6,854 bases of DNA from an uncultured Xanthobacteraceae bacterium (GTDB lineage Bacteria > Pseudomonadota > Alphaproteobacteria > Rhizobiales > Xanthobacteraceae), in the NCBI GenBank assembly GCA_955652195.1, contig CATPBC010000294.1, forward strand, positions 1 through 6,854. Direction: 5' to 3'. This document shows, in pieces, positions 1 through 5,861 of this stretch. The position numbers and the translations under genes were made by a program. The notes under the pieces were generated by a model. That model worked only from the letters and a program-made list of their open reading frames with translations, was not told the DNA's origin and did no database searches. Position 1 is the stretch's first letter; each line of letters begins with the position of its first letter.

Positions 1-128
1 ATCAGATCGTCAGCCTCCGGCCGGCTAACGGCGAAAATCCCCAATATCGGATCCGGAGTAAAAGCGAGGCCCACGAACGCGTGGTTGCGGAAAGCGACCT
101 GGTTCTACTAACCGCATCCGAATTTTAA
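1..128 (+). CDS. C-terminal end of a small conserved hypothetical protein (partial)
   Basis: The frame beginning at base 3 is open from the window edge to a TAA at 126-128 and encodes 41 residues. Its start lies outside the window. The readable tail contains QYRIRSKSEAHERVVAESDL. I recall this type of ending (YRI+S, then HERVV.ES.L) from short alphaproteobacterial hypothetical proteins of roughly 60-70 residues, so it is probably the end of one of those. No function is known to me and no catalytic motif is visible. It has no start codon in the window, so a start-dependent gene finder would miss it. The next gene begins about 80 bases downstream on the same strand. The family assignment is from memory; the open frame and stop are seen directly. 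Confidence 0.6.
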   Translation, partial: QIVSLRPANGENPQYRIRSKSEAHERVVAESDLVLLTASEF

Positions 129-206
129 CGGACAGCGATTCCGCGAAATCGAACCGAAGCGCGGACCGGAGCGGCGAATTGGGTAGGCGTGGGAAGAAAA
201 TTGACC

Positions 207-428
207 ATGTTCAAGATTCTTGAACTCAAAGGTGCGGTTTCGGGCGCGGGCGCGGCCGAGGGCGCGGCCGAGGTCGGCCGTGGTCATCCCACGCGCGAAG
301 ACGCCCTGGTTGCGCTCAAGAAGTATCTGAAGACTTTCAAAATATCCGGGCACAATCGCGAAGAAAATTTCTGGTGGGCGCGGGATGCCGAAGGCCTGCG
401 CAAATGCTGGATTTCCGCCGCCGAGTGA
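207..428 (+). CDS. small conserved hypothetical protein, 73 aa
   Basis: This short frame starts with ATG at 207 and ends with TGA at 426-428. I prefer this ATG to the in-frame GTG at 189 because GGGAAG (191-196) sits about 10 bases before it, and because the protein then begins MFKILELKG. The middle (HPTREDALVALKKYLKTF) looks like an amphipathic helix and the end (NFWWARDAEGLRKCWISAAE) is rich in tryptophan, as in small soluble proteins with a compact core. There is no signal peptide or membrane segment. A 12-base tandem duplication (249-272) gives two copies of Gly-Ala-Ala-Glu near residues 15-22. The downstream DUF1488 gene starts 16 bases after the stop, suggesting co-transcription. I recall similar sequences as hypothetical proteins in rhizobia, but the function is unknown. 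Confidence 0.62.
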   Translation: MFKILELKGAVSGAGAAEGAAEVGRGHPTREDALVALKKYLKTFKISGHNREENFWWARDAEGLRKCWISAAE

Positions 429-444
429 CGAAGCGCCGTGGACC

Positions 445-705
445 ATGCTCAACTTTCCGAATCGAAGCCGAGTTTTTGATCCGACCCGACGTGCCGTTCG
501 GTTCTGGGGGCATGACAGCGCGATGGAATGGTCGTTCTTCGTATCGGAAGACGCGCTCAGTCGGCTGCAACCGGCAATGACGCGCGATGAGGTGGGCTTG
601 CTTCTTGCTTTCGACAACAATCGGGCGGCGATCTACACAGCGGCCACGAAGGCGTTTAACCGAGAGCGCAAAGGATCCTACGAACTCGCGGCGACGGATT
701 TTTGA
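445..705 (+). CDS. DUF1488 family protein, 86 aa
   Basis: The predicted protein begins MLNFPNRSRVFDPTRRAVRF and continues with WGHDSAMEWSFFVSEDALSRL, an aspartate/arginine-rich middle, and a C-terminal GSYELAATDF. This layout (a short N-terminal strand, a FWG.D...E.SFFV segment, then a helix containing FD..R..I) is what I remember of DUF1488 proteins, which are small, cytoplasmic and of unknown function. The frame stays open upstream to an ATG at 385, but that start would overlap the preceding gene by 44 bases and add non-conserved residues, so the ATG at 445 is preferred. The Shine-Dalgarno sequence is weak, which fits translation following the upstream gene. The length matches the family. 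The family name is recalled, not searched. Confidence 0.75.
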   Translation: MLNFPNRSRVFDPTRRAVRFWGHDSAMEWSFFVSEDALSRLQPAMTRDEVGLLLAFDNNRAAIYTAATKAFNRERKGSYELAATDF

Positions 706-807
706 TGTCACGCTACAGTACCTTCGGGAGTCACCTTGCAACAAGGCGTTAAAGAACGTGCTGGGAGAAGCGGGCGTCTATGGCCGCCACAGAATTGTAC
801 GGTTTCG

Positions 808-851
808 GACGTAGAAAGCCGAGTGCTAAGCGAGTTTTTCGATTCTACGTC
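808..851. repeat. 9-bp perfect inverted repeat upstream of the desaturase gene
   Basis: GACGTAGAA at 808-816 is the exact reverse complement of TTCTACGTC at 843-851, separated by 26 bases. It lies about 100 bases after the DUF1488 stop and about 80 bases before the desaturase start. It could form an RNA hairpin that ends the upstream transcript, or be a DNA site for a dimeric regulator of the desaturase. There is a short T run (835-839) inside the loop but no T tract after the second arm, so a classical intrinsic terminator is unlikely. The repeat is seen directly; its role is a guess. Confidence 0.5.
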
Positions 852-916
852 AGCTGCGGGTCCCGTGTGTCGTTGCTTGTTGCCCGCTCTGCGCAAATCT
901 CGCTCCGTACCCTTTA

Positions 917-923
917 ACAAGGG
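917..923 (+). promoter_or_regulatory. ribosome-binding site that supports the TTG start of the desaturase
   Basis: ACAAGGG ends 8 bases before the TTG at 932, a normal spacing for a Shine-Dalgarno site. The frame has no ATG before residue 79 and no usable ATG, GTG or TTG between the in-frame TAA at 827-829 and base 932, so this site decides the start. The last bases of the site can also pair with codons 4-5 of the gene (GGTTG 922-926 with CAACC 941-945), which might partly mask it. Confidence 0.55.
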
Positions 924-931
924 TTGCAATA

Positions 932-1993
932 TTGAACATTCAACCTGTGGCTAATCCTTCCTTGGTGCTGGATGCACGAAGATGGACAAAAATCCTCACG
1001 CGTTACCGCGGGTCTAATGACCTTCGCAGTACGGTGGAGATAGCAATCACATTTGTGCCGCTAGCATCGCTATGGGTATTGGCCTGGGCGGCGCTGCATT
1101 TCGGCTACTGGTGGCTCTCGCTGCTGCTCGCGATACCGGCCGCGGGCTTTCTCGTGCGACTGTTCATGATTCAGCATGATTGCGGCCATGGTTCCTTTTT
1201 TTGTCATCGCATGGCAAACGATTGGGTGGGTCGAGTAATCGGCGTTTTGACGCTGACGCCCTATGACTTCTGGCGACGAACCCATGCGATCCATCACGCC
1301 ACCTCCGGCCACCTTGAACGACGCGGGATCGGCGACGTCGATACGCTCACGGTGCGCGAATATCTGTCACTCTCCTTTTGGGGCCGCCTTCGCTATCGGG
1401 CTTACCGGAACCCGCTCGTGATGTTTGGTCTCGGTCCCGCTTATCTGTTTATCCTGCAATACCGCTTGCCGGTCGGCCTGCTCTTCGCCGGCTGGCAGCC
1501 TTGGCTCAGTACGATGGCAACCAATGTTGCCATTGCTGCCGTCGTCGCCGTGCTGATCTGGTTCGTAGGTGTTTGGCCGTTCCTGCTCGTGCAGCTACCT
1601 ATTATTTTGCTCGCCGGTTCAGTGGGAGTATGGCTGTTCTACGTGCAGCATCAATTCGAGACGACATTCTGGGCGCATGAGGACAGGTGGAGCTTTCAAG
1701 AGGCGGCTCTGCATGGCAGTTCGCACTATGACCTTCCGGGAATCCTGCGCTGGTTCACGGCAAACATCGGCGTCCACCATGTCCATCACCTGTGCAGCCG
1801 TATTCCCTGTTACCGTCTGCCTCGGGTGCTCCGCGAGCATCCCGAACTTGGTCGCGTGAGCCGACTTACGCTGCTTCAGAGCTTCCAGTGCGTAAGGCTC
1901 GCGCTTTGGGACGAAAGCCGGCGGCGTCTGATTTCTTTTCGTGAGATTGACCGGCGGCGGGTCTATGACGGCGATATTGGTGCGAGCGTGTGA
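932..1993 (+). CDS. membrane fatty acid desaturase (acyl-lipid delta-12/omega-6 type)
   Basis: This 353-residue protein is an integral membrane di-iron desaturase, which uses O2 and electrons to put a double bond into fatty acyl chains. All three histidine boxes are present: HDCGH at residues 82-86, HAIHH at 118-122 and HHVHH at 282-286. The flanking sequence is typical of the DesA/FAD2-like group: GSFF after box 1, WRRTHAIHHATSG around box 2, VGVWLFYVQHQFE at about 231-243 and NIGVHHVHHL around box 3. Hydrophobic stretches lie at about 38-58, 61-80, 163-185 and 195-235. Length is normal for the family and no frame break is visible. The start is TTG, chosen because of the ribosome-binding site before it and the lack of any other early start. 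The gene appears to be transcribed alone; the next gene converges on it. Substrate position (delta-12 or another) cannot be decided from sequence alone. Confidence 0.9.
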   Translation: MNIQPVANPSLVLDARRWTKILTRYRGSNDLRSTVEIAITFVPLASLWVLAWAALHFGYWWLSLLLAIPAAGFLVRLFMIQHDCGHGSFFCHRMANDWVGRVIGVLTLTPYDFWRRTHAIHHATSGHLERRGIGDVDTLTVREYLSLSFWGRLRYRAYRNPLVMFGLGPAYLFILQYRLPVGLLFAGWQPWLSTMATNVAIAAVVAVLIWFVGVWPFLLVQLPIILLAGSVGVWLFYVQHQFETTFWAHEDRWSFQEAALHGSSHYDLPGILRWFTANIGVHHVHHLCSRIPCYRLPRVLREHPELGRVSRLTLLQSFQCVRLALWDESRRRLISFREIDRRRVYDGDIGASV

Positions 1994-2025
1994 CGAAAAA
2001 ACAGCCGCGCTAATGTCAACTTCGG

Positions 2026-2046
2026 GTCCAAAACCGGTCTTTGGAC
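2026..2046. terminator. possible transcription-end hairpin between convergent genes
   Basis: GTCCAAA (2026-2032) and TTTGGAC (2040-2046) are perfect reverse complements around a 7-base loop. The hairpin lies 33 bases after the desaturase stop and 114 bases after the cupin stop on the other strand. No T tract follows on either strand, so it is not a canonical rho-independent terminator; the location between convergent 3' ends is the main argument. The remaining bases of this 166-base gap (1994-2159) show nothing I recognise. Confidence 0.35.
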
Positions 2047-2159
2047 GAGCCTGAAGGGCATTCGCCTTGCTGCGCGCGCGCAGGGAGCGGCCAAGTCCCG
2101 CCGCAAGGAAACAGATCACCAACCAGTCAACGGCGGCGCTGTCACACCTCGCTGGAAAA

Positions 2160-2600
2160 TTAACCGCCCTTTCCCCAGTAAATGTCATAAGCGCGATCAA
2201 AGGCGACGATCATCACACACGCGAAATTGCTTTGGCAGGTGAACTGATGCGGCATGTGGCCCGCCATCACCGCGAATCCGCCTGGCCCAAGCCGCGTGGG
2301 CGGATGATCGGTCATCTTGGCCAGAACTGTGCCGCTAATGATGATCAACTGCTCTTCGGCGGTATGGAAATGCCAAGGAACCACGCATCCTGGGGATGCC
2401 TTCAAGATCAAGGTCGAGCGACCAGTCGTCGGATCACCGCTTTCGACTGCCGACAGCAGACATTTGAGGTCATTATCCGCGGAAAATTTCACGGATGAGA
2501 GAGGCTTGATGGCGCCTCTCGCAATATCTTCGGTGAGGGCCGCACCGCTGATGAAGACTGTGAGGCACCCTGCCAGTATCCAATACACTTTCTGTTTCAT
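2160..2600 (-). CDS. exported cupin-domain protein, 146 aa
   Basis: The protein has a short signal peptide-like start (MKQK, then a hydrophobic run to about residue 20, with probable cleavage near SGA-A at 18-21), followed by a single small beta-barrel cupin domain. Cupin motif 1 fits the consensus exactly: G71, five residues, H77, F, H79, three residues, E83, six residues, G90. Motif 2 is looser (GGFAVMAGHMPH), with H118 as the probable fourth metal ligand. It is therefore probably a metal-binding periplasmic protein, but cupins range from enzymes to sugar- or ligand-binding proteins and I cannot name a reaction. The start is supported by GGGGA about 5 bases upstream of ATG. The gene converges with the desaturase and lies 175 bases downstream of the AI-2E gene, so it may have its own promoter. 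An LAGC at residues 9-12 resembles a lipobox but is probably too close to the N terminus. Confidence 0.82.
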   Translation of the reverse strand: MKQKVYWILAGCLTVFISGAALTEDIARGAIKPLSSVKFSADNDLKCLLSAVESGDPTTGRSTLILKASPGCVVPWHFHTAEEQLIIISGTVLAKMTDHPPTRLGPGGFAVMAGHMPHQFTCQSNFACVMIVAFDRAYDIYWGKGG

Positions 2601-2677
2601 GCCGATCCCCCGACCTTAAGTTGCCAGATCGGAACTGTCCGCGAATAATTTCCTTATTACCAGCCAATCAGCCGTTG

Positions 2678-2746
2678 ATGTCCACTTAGGTTCAATTGCT
2701 ACGTAAATTTGAAGCCGCAGGTCCGCCGTGCCTGCTAAGCGGACAT
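2678..2746. repeat. 12-bp near-perfect inverted repeat between AI-2E and cupin genes
   Basis: ATGTCCACTTAG (2678-2689) and CTAAGCGGACAT (2735-2746) are reverse complements at 11 of 12 positions, 45 bases apart. The spacer contains a smaller pair, TTCAA (2691-2695) and TTGAA (2709-2713), around a TACGTA palindrome. The outer arms (ATGTCC.CTTAG) resemble a palindromic motif I have a vague memory of from rhizobial intergenic DNA. It lies 30 bases past the AI-2E stop and 78 bases before the cupin start. It could be a terminator-like structure, a dispersed repeat remnant or a regulatory site. Confidence 0.45.
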
Positions 2747-2775
2747 GCTGCAAGCTGCATGTTGCATGCTGGCTG

Positions 2776-3930
2776 CTAGACTGATGCTGGCGTCGCGAGC
2801 TCGCGCCATAACGCAATCAGCGCCGCCAAAATGGCTGGACCTAGGAAAAGGCCTATCAACCCGAAGGCGCTGACTCCGCCGAAAATCCCCAGCAAAACCG
2901 AGATGAATGAGAGTCGTGCGGAACTTCCGATCAGAAGCGGACGGACGAAGTACTCTCCCAAAAACACAATTGAACCGAACATAAGCAAGCCGAACGCTTG
3001 TATCGTGCTGGATTGGATCAGCAGGATAAGCGAGGCCGTTGCAACGAGGACCGGAGCGCCGAGGGGTATGATGGCAAGCACGACCGTCACAGCGCCAAGC
3101 AGCAGAGGATGCGGCAGTCCGCAAACGGCATAGGCAATTCCGAGAACAAAGCCCTCGCCAAGCGCCACGAACAACTGACCATTCACGGTCTCACGTACCG
3201 TGGTCACCATGCTTGCTCCCAGCCGTCTGCCAGCGCGTCCGAACAGCCGGTCGCTGATCGTTATGACCTGTTCGATGAATTTGTCACCGTCGCGATAAAT
3301 GAAGAACAGTATCAAGAGTGCGAGGGCTAAGGCGGTCAGCCGCCAAGCGACCTCGCTTCCCAGCGTGCGGGCCCATTCAACAATCGCCATCAAATCCAAT
3401 CGCGCAGACAGGTCAGCAGTATTCGGTGAACCGGCCATATAGATTCGCCACCAGCTGGATAGACGTGTGCCGATAAGGGGAAGGTCCGATAGCCAAGCTG
3501 GTGGCCTGGCGCCACTCCCCGCGATGCTTTGCGCCCATTGAACGACAGCGCCGGCCTCGCGGGCCACCTCCATGCCGATGATGAGCATCGGCAGAAATAA
3601 GATCAAAGCTGTCGCAGTGACGAGTCCGGCTGCCGTCCAAGTCTGCCCGAAATGGCGTTGGCCGAAGCTGTAGAGCGGCCATGTCGCGATCGCCAAGACG
3701 CCGGCCCACGCGATGGCCGGGAGGAAGCTCCAAAGCATCCAGGTCGCAAGCAGAGCGAGCCCCAGGGCCAGCGCCATCCGGCCAAATCGCTGCGGTCCGC
3801 CGCGATAGAACGGCAATAGATCAGTCGGGCCGGACGACAGCTCGGCCTGTGCTGGATTACCGGGGCGCATGCCCAAGTGCCGCAGTCGTAACATCACTAG
3901 ATGACCACAGTCGGTGGCGGAAGGTTCCAT
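2776..3930 (-). CDS. AI-2E family transporter (PerM/TqsA-like membrane protein)
   Basis: This 384-residue polytopic membrane protein has the layout of the AI-2E transporter family. Two hydrophobic segments lie near residues 52-90 and one at about 101-120. A soluble stretch of about 75 residues follows, then a helix (197-211) ending in FIYRDGDKF, and a C-terminal block of membrane helices (about 252-375). Family hallmarks are the FFIYRDG segment (209-215), IIPLGAP (287-293) and GVSAFGLIGLFLGPAI (352-367). Family members include exporters of the signal AI-2 and Na+/H+-linked transporters; many, probably this one, have no proven substrate. The start is uncertain: the first 45 residues are hydrophilic and poorly family-like, and ATG codons at residues 14 and 21 are alternatives. 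I kept the longest start, which leaves 17 bases after the LTXXQ gene stop, has AAGG nearby and fits an operon with that gene. Confidence 0.87.
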   Translation of the reverse strand: MEPSATDCGHLVMLRLRHLGMRPGNPAQAELSSGPTDLLPFYRGGPQRFGRMALALGLALLATWMLWSFLPAIAWAGVLAIATWPLYSFGQRHFGQTWTAAGLVTATALILFLPMLIIGMEVAREAGAVVQWAQSIAGSGARPPAWLSDLPLIGTRLSSWWRIYMAGSPNTADLSARLDLMAIVEWARTLGSEVAWRLTALALALLILFFIYRDGDKFIEQVITISDRLFGRAGRRLGASMVTTVRETVNGQLFVALGEGFVLGIAYAVCGLPHPLLLGAVTVVLAIIPLGAPVLVATASLILLIQSSTIQAFGLLMFGSIVFLGEYFVRPLLIGSSARLSFISVLLGIFGGVSAFGLIGLFLGPAILAALIALWRELATPASV

Positions 3931-3947
3931 CGACCTTGGGGCATGTA

Positions 3948-5660
3948 TTACGTCGCACGCACGTTGAGTCGATCGAAGCGCGCCTTCTGTTCGTCGCTAA
4001 GCGAACGATAGAATTTCACCAGCGCGGGCTGCACCGTGTCTAGCGCTTGCAGCATGGACTTGAGGCGATCCTGTATTGCCGCCAAGCGCCCGGTCGGTGT
4101 CATGCTCCGATCTGGCTGGCAGGTTTCTTTGAGCACGTCAGCGGCTTGCGCCGATGCGTCGTTGAGATCTTTCAGCGCGGTGTCCTGACGTACGTTCAGC
4201 TGCAGCGATCGCTCGATCCGCGCAACCGGCAATCCGGCGCCGCGCGCCGCGGGTCCGCTGCACAATCCGGCAACATCGATTTCGCGACCCGCCGTCTTGA
4301 TATCCTCGTCAAGCGTGTTGAAACGCTCCTTCTGCTCATCGTTGAGCGAGCCGTAGAACGCGTCGAGCGGCGGCCGGACCGTTTGTACGGCTTGCAGCAT
4401 GGCCTCGATCCGACTTCGCATCGCGGCGACCCGGCCGGTCGGTGTGCTGGGCAGTTCGTTCGGGCAGGCCGACTGGAGTATATTCACCGCATTGACGGTG
4501 GCGGCTTTTAAATCGTTGAGGAATGCCCGCTGCTGTTGATCAGGGTTAACCTGCTCGGCGATCCGCTCGATTGGGAAGTCGGTCAATCCCTGCGCTTGAC
4601 CTGAGCAGATTTGCGAGCCGCCCGGCAGCGCCGCCGAAGGCTGCGAGATTCCGGTCGCGCGGGCGTAAGCTGCACTCGATGCCGGCCCGCCGGCATAGGC
4701 ATAAGCGTCCTGCGGAGCATAGTATTGTGGCGCATAGGCGCCGTAGATGCCCTCGAAGACGTCATCGAACGCATAGGGCCAGAACGTGTCGTAGGCGTAG
4801 GGCCAGAAAGCGTAATCGATGAAATCGTCATAGGCGTACGGCCAGAACACCGGGCCGACAAAGCCGAGTACAAACCCGAAGACGAAATGATGGTGGCGGT
4901 GCCGCCAACCCCAGTCGCGCCCCCAATTCGACTGCGCGAAGTTTCCGCGGAATGTCGATTGGGTCAAAGATCGGGTCGCCGGGTCACGCGACGACAGGTT
5001 GGCAAGCGCTGTATTGCGCAAGATGGGGGACCCGCCGGTGTAGTGCATCTGCAGGTGAGCGGTCTTCGGCGTGTTGAGCGTGATCGCGGCAGCATTGCCG
5101 GTAACTTTGCCGGCGCCGGTCGAAGTTCCTCGCTGTTTCTCGCCGCCCGCGATCGAAGTGCTCACACTTTTTTGGCTCACACCTTTTTGGGTCTTTTGGG
5201 TCGCAAGCTTTTGGCTTCCAAGTCTTTGGTTCGCGGACTTTTGGTTCACCAACTTTTGGTTGGCGGTTGGGCCGACATTATGCCGAGCGAGCGCAGTTGG
5301 CTGGCGTGGGGCGACTGGCCGGCTAAGTCGATTTGGCGTTGCCAAGCGGGTGTTAGGGTGCGGTGCAGCAACGTGCGGCGTCCGCGGCGTTGACGCAAAG
5401 CGAGGCGCCGTGCGCTGAGGAGCCGCAAAATGCGCGGCAGGGGCGCTCGGCGCCGAAATATGTGGGGCTGGCGCAGAAATACGCGGAGCCGCGGAAAAGC
5501 CACCGCCTCCGCCCCCGCCGCCATGCGGAGCGGCGGAAAAGCCGCCACCTCCACCTCCACCCCCGCCGCCTACGTGTCGCTGCTGTTGCGCACTTGCGGC
5601 GGTTGTAAGTGCAGTGGAAATGAGAAGGAAAGCTGCAAGCGTGCCAATCTTCGGACGCAT
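3948..5660 (-). CDS. exported LTXXQ-motif (Spy/CpxP-like) protein with tandem domains
   Basis: Residue numbers below count from an in-frame ATG at 5678 (576 residues). I prefer ATG at 5660 (residue 7) because GGAG lies 10 bases before it and the protein then opens with a compact signal peptide: MRPK, a hydrophobic core, and cleavage after ASA (28-30). The mature part has two glycine runs each followed by FSAAP (37-65), an Ala/Pro-rich linker, Gln-Lys pentapeptide repeats (140-172), a WGRDWGWRHRHHH segment (252-264), three FWPYA(Y/F)D repeats (278-306), and two LTXXQ-type domains at 358-472 and 473-576. Each domain has CSG at its start, a second Cys 47 residues on, TPTGR, and SL.DEQK.RF. Family members are periplasmic helical proteins linked to envelope stress and chaperoning (Spy, CpxP); a similar role here is inferred. 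The downstream AI-2E gene is probably co-transcribed. It does not look broken. Confidence 0.85.
   Translation of the reverse strand: MRPKIGTLAAFLLISTALTTAASAQQQRHVGGGGGGGGGGFSAAPHGGGGGGGGFSAAPRISAPAPHISAPSAPAAHFAAPQRTAPRFASTPRTPHVAAPHPNTRLATPNRLSRPVAPRQPTALARHNVGPTANQKLVNQKSANQRLGSQKLATQKTQKGVSQKSVSTSIAGGEKQRGTSTGAGKVTGNAAAITLNTPKTAHLQMHYTGGSPILRNTALANLSSRDPATRSLTQSTFRGNFAQSNWGRDWGWRHRHHHFVFGFVLGFVGPVFWPYAYDDFIDYAFWPYAYDTFWPYAFDDVFEGIYGAYAPQYYAPQDAYAYAGGPASSAAYARATGISQPSAALPGGSQICSGQAQGLTDFPIERIAEQVNPDQQQRAFLNDLKAATVNAVNILQSACPNELPSTPTGRVAAMRSRIEAMLQAVQTVRPPLDAFYGSLNDEQKERFNTLDEDIKTAGREIDVAGLCSGPAARGAGLPVARIERSLQLNVRQDTALKDLNDASAQAADVLKETCQPDRSMTPTGRLAAIQDRLKSMLQALDTVQPALVKFYRSLSDEQKARFDRLNVRAT
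4758..4847 (-). repeat. three FWPYA(Y/F)D repeats inside the LTXXQ protein gene
   Basis: Residues 278-307 (counted from 5678) hold FWPYAYDDF, FWPYAYDTF and FWPYAFDDVF, with the last two only 8 residues apart start to start. The DNA copies are similar but not identical, so the unit has diverged or been selected at protein level. The stretch is aromatic and follows a short hydrophobic FVFGFVLGFVG segment (265-275). It may be a membrane- or surface-associating region; this is inference. Confidence 0.7.
5163..5261 (-). repeat. 15-bp coding tandem repeat (pentapeptide [NST]QKxx)
   Basis: Residues 140-172 of the LTXXQ protein read as NQKLV, NQKSA, NQRLG, SQKLA, a short TQK, TQKGV and SQKSV. On the plus strand this shows as repeated CTTTTGG-type blocks about every 15 bases. 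It is a small coding minisatellite with one unit cut to 9 bases, in frame. The lysine and glutamine content makes a flexible, positively charged linker likely. Confidence 0.75.
5499..5570 (-). repeat. duplicated polyglycine-FSAAP unit
   Basis: Residues 37-46 are ten glycines followed by FSAAPH, and residues 53-60 are eight glycines followed by FSAAPR. The DNA is a roughly 45-base tandem duplication built of GGC/GGT-type codons on the minus strand. Such tracts are prone to slippage, so the copy number may vary among strains. It directly follows the signal peptide and would be a flexible N-terminal region of the mature protein. Confidence 0.7.
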
Positions 5661-5814
5661 GGATTTCGAGCTCCACATCGCGCCCCATTGCTAAAACGCG
5701 CAAGTGCAATGAGAGTTTCAAAGGACTTGCCGTCGCCGGGCGTGCTTTGCGGTCTCGCAGCGCACATTGTTGGTGATGCAAGCTGCGGTTATGCATCGAA
5801 GATGCGTTGGCGGT

Positions 5815-5840
5815 CCTCCCCACCGCTTCGCGGGGTGAGG
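5815..5840. terminator. GC-rich hairpin after the RND gene (terminator or dispersed palindrome)
   Basis: CCTCCCCACCGC (5815-5826) can pair with GCGGGGTGAGG (5830-5840) across a TTC loop, giving 10 G-C/A-T pairs with one bulge (A5822) and one mismatch (C5819/T5836). It begins about 20 bases after the RND permease stop on the minus strand. No T tract follows, so a classical terminator is doubtful. Short palindromes of the form CCTCCCC..GC-loop-GC..GGGG are, as I recall, common between genes in Bradyrhizobium. The rest of the 183-base gap also holds a 5-bp hairpin (GCATC/GATGC, 5793-5805); I see no clear promoter for the LTXXQ gene. Confidence 0.45.
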
Positions 5841-5861
5841 GGAATAGACGCCGCGTAAGCC

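Noticed and set aside
108..620. A 170-codon open frame on the minus strand
   Set aside because: It runs antisense to the small hypothetical gene and most of the DUF1488 gene, and its translation looks random with many arginines and serines.
706..931. Promoter for the desaturase
   Set aside because: A TTGCAA near 735 could be a -35 element, but no convincing -10 partner at proper spacing was found, so I do not call one.
1619..2200. A 193-codon open frame on the minus strand between the desaturase and cupin genes
   Set aside because: Most of it lies antisense to the desaturase and it overlaps the cupin 3' end. The translation has no recognisable domain, while both overlapping genes have clear motifs.
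2565..2576. LAGC lipobox in the cupin protein (residues 9-12), suggesting a lipoprotein
   Set aside because: The cysteine comes after only 11 residues, shorter than usual lipoprotein signal peptides, and the hydrophobic stretch continues beyond it. A signal peptidase I site near residue 20 fits better.
5163..5261. Regularly spaced short repeats that might suggest a CRISPR array
   Set aside because: The repeats are about 15 bases with no spacers and lie in frame inside a coding sequence, so they are a peptide repeat.
4611..5393. A 260-codon open frame on the plus strand
   Set aside because: It is antisense to the LTXXQ gene, and its arginine-rich composition is what the opposite strand of a GC-rich repetitive gene produces. 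The minus-strand frame has a signal peptide and conserved domains.
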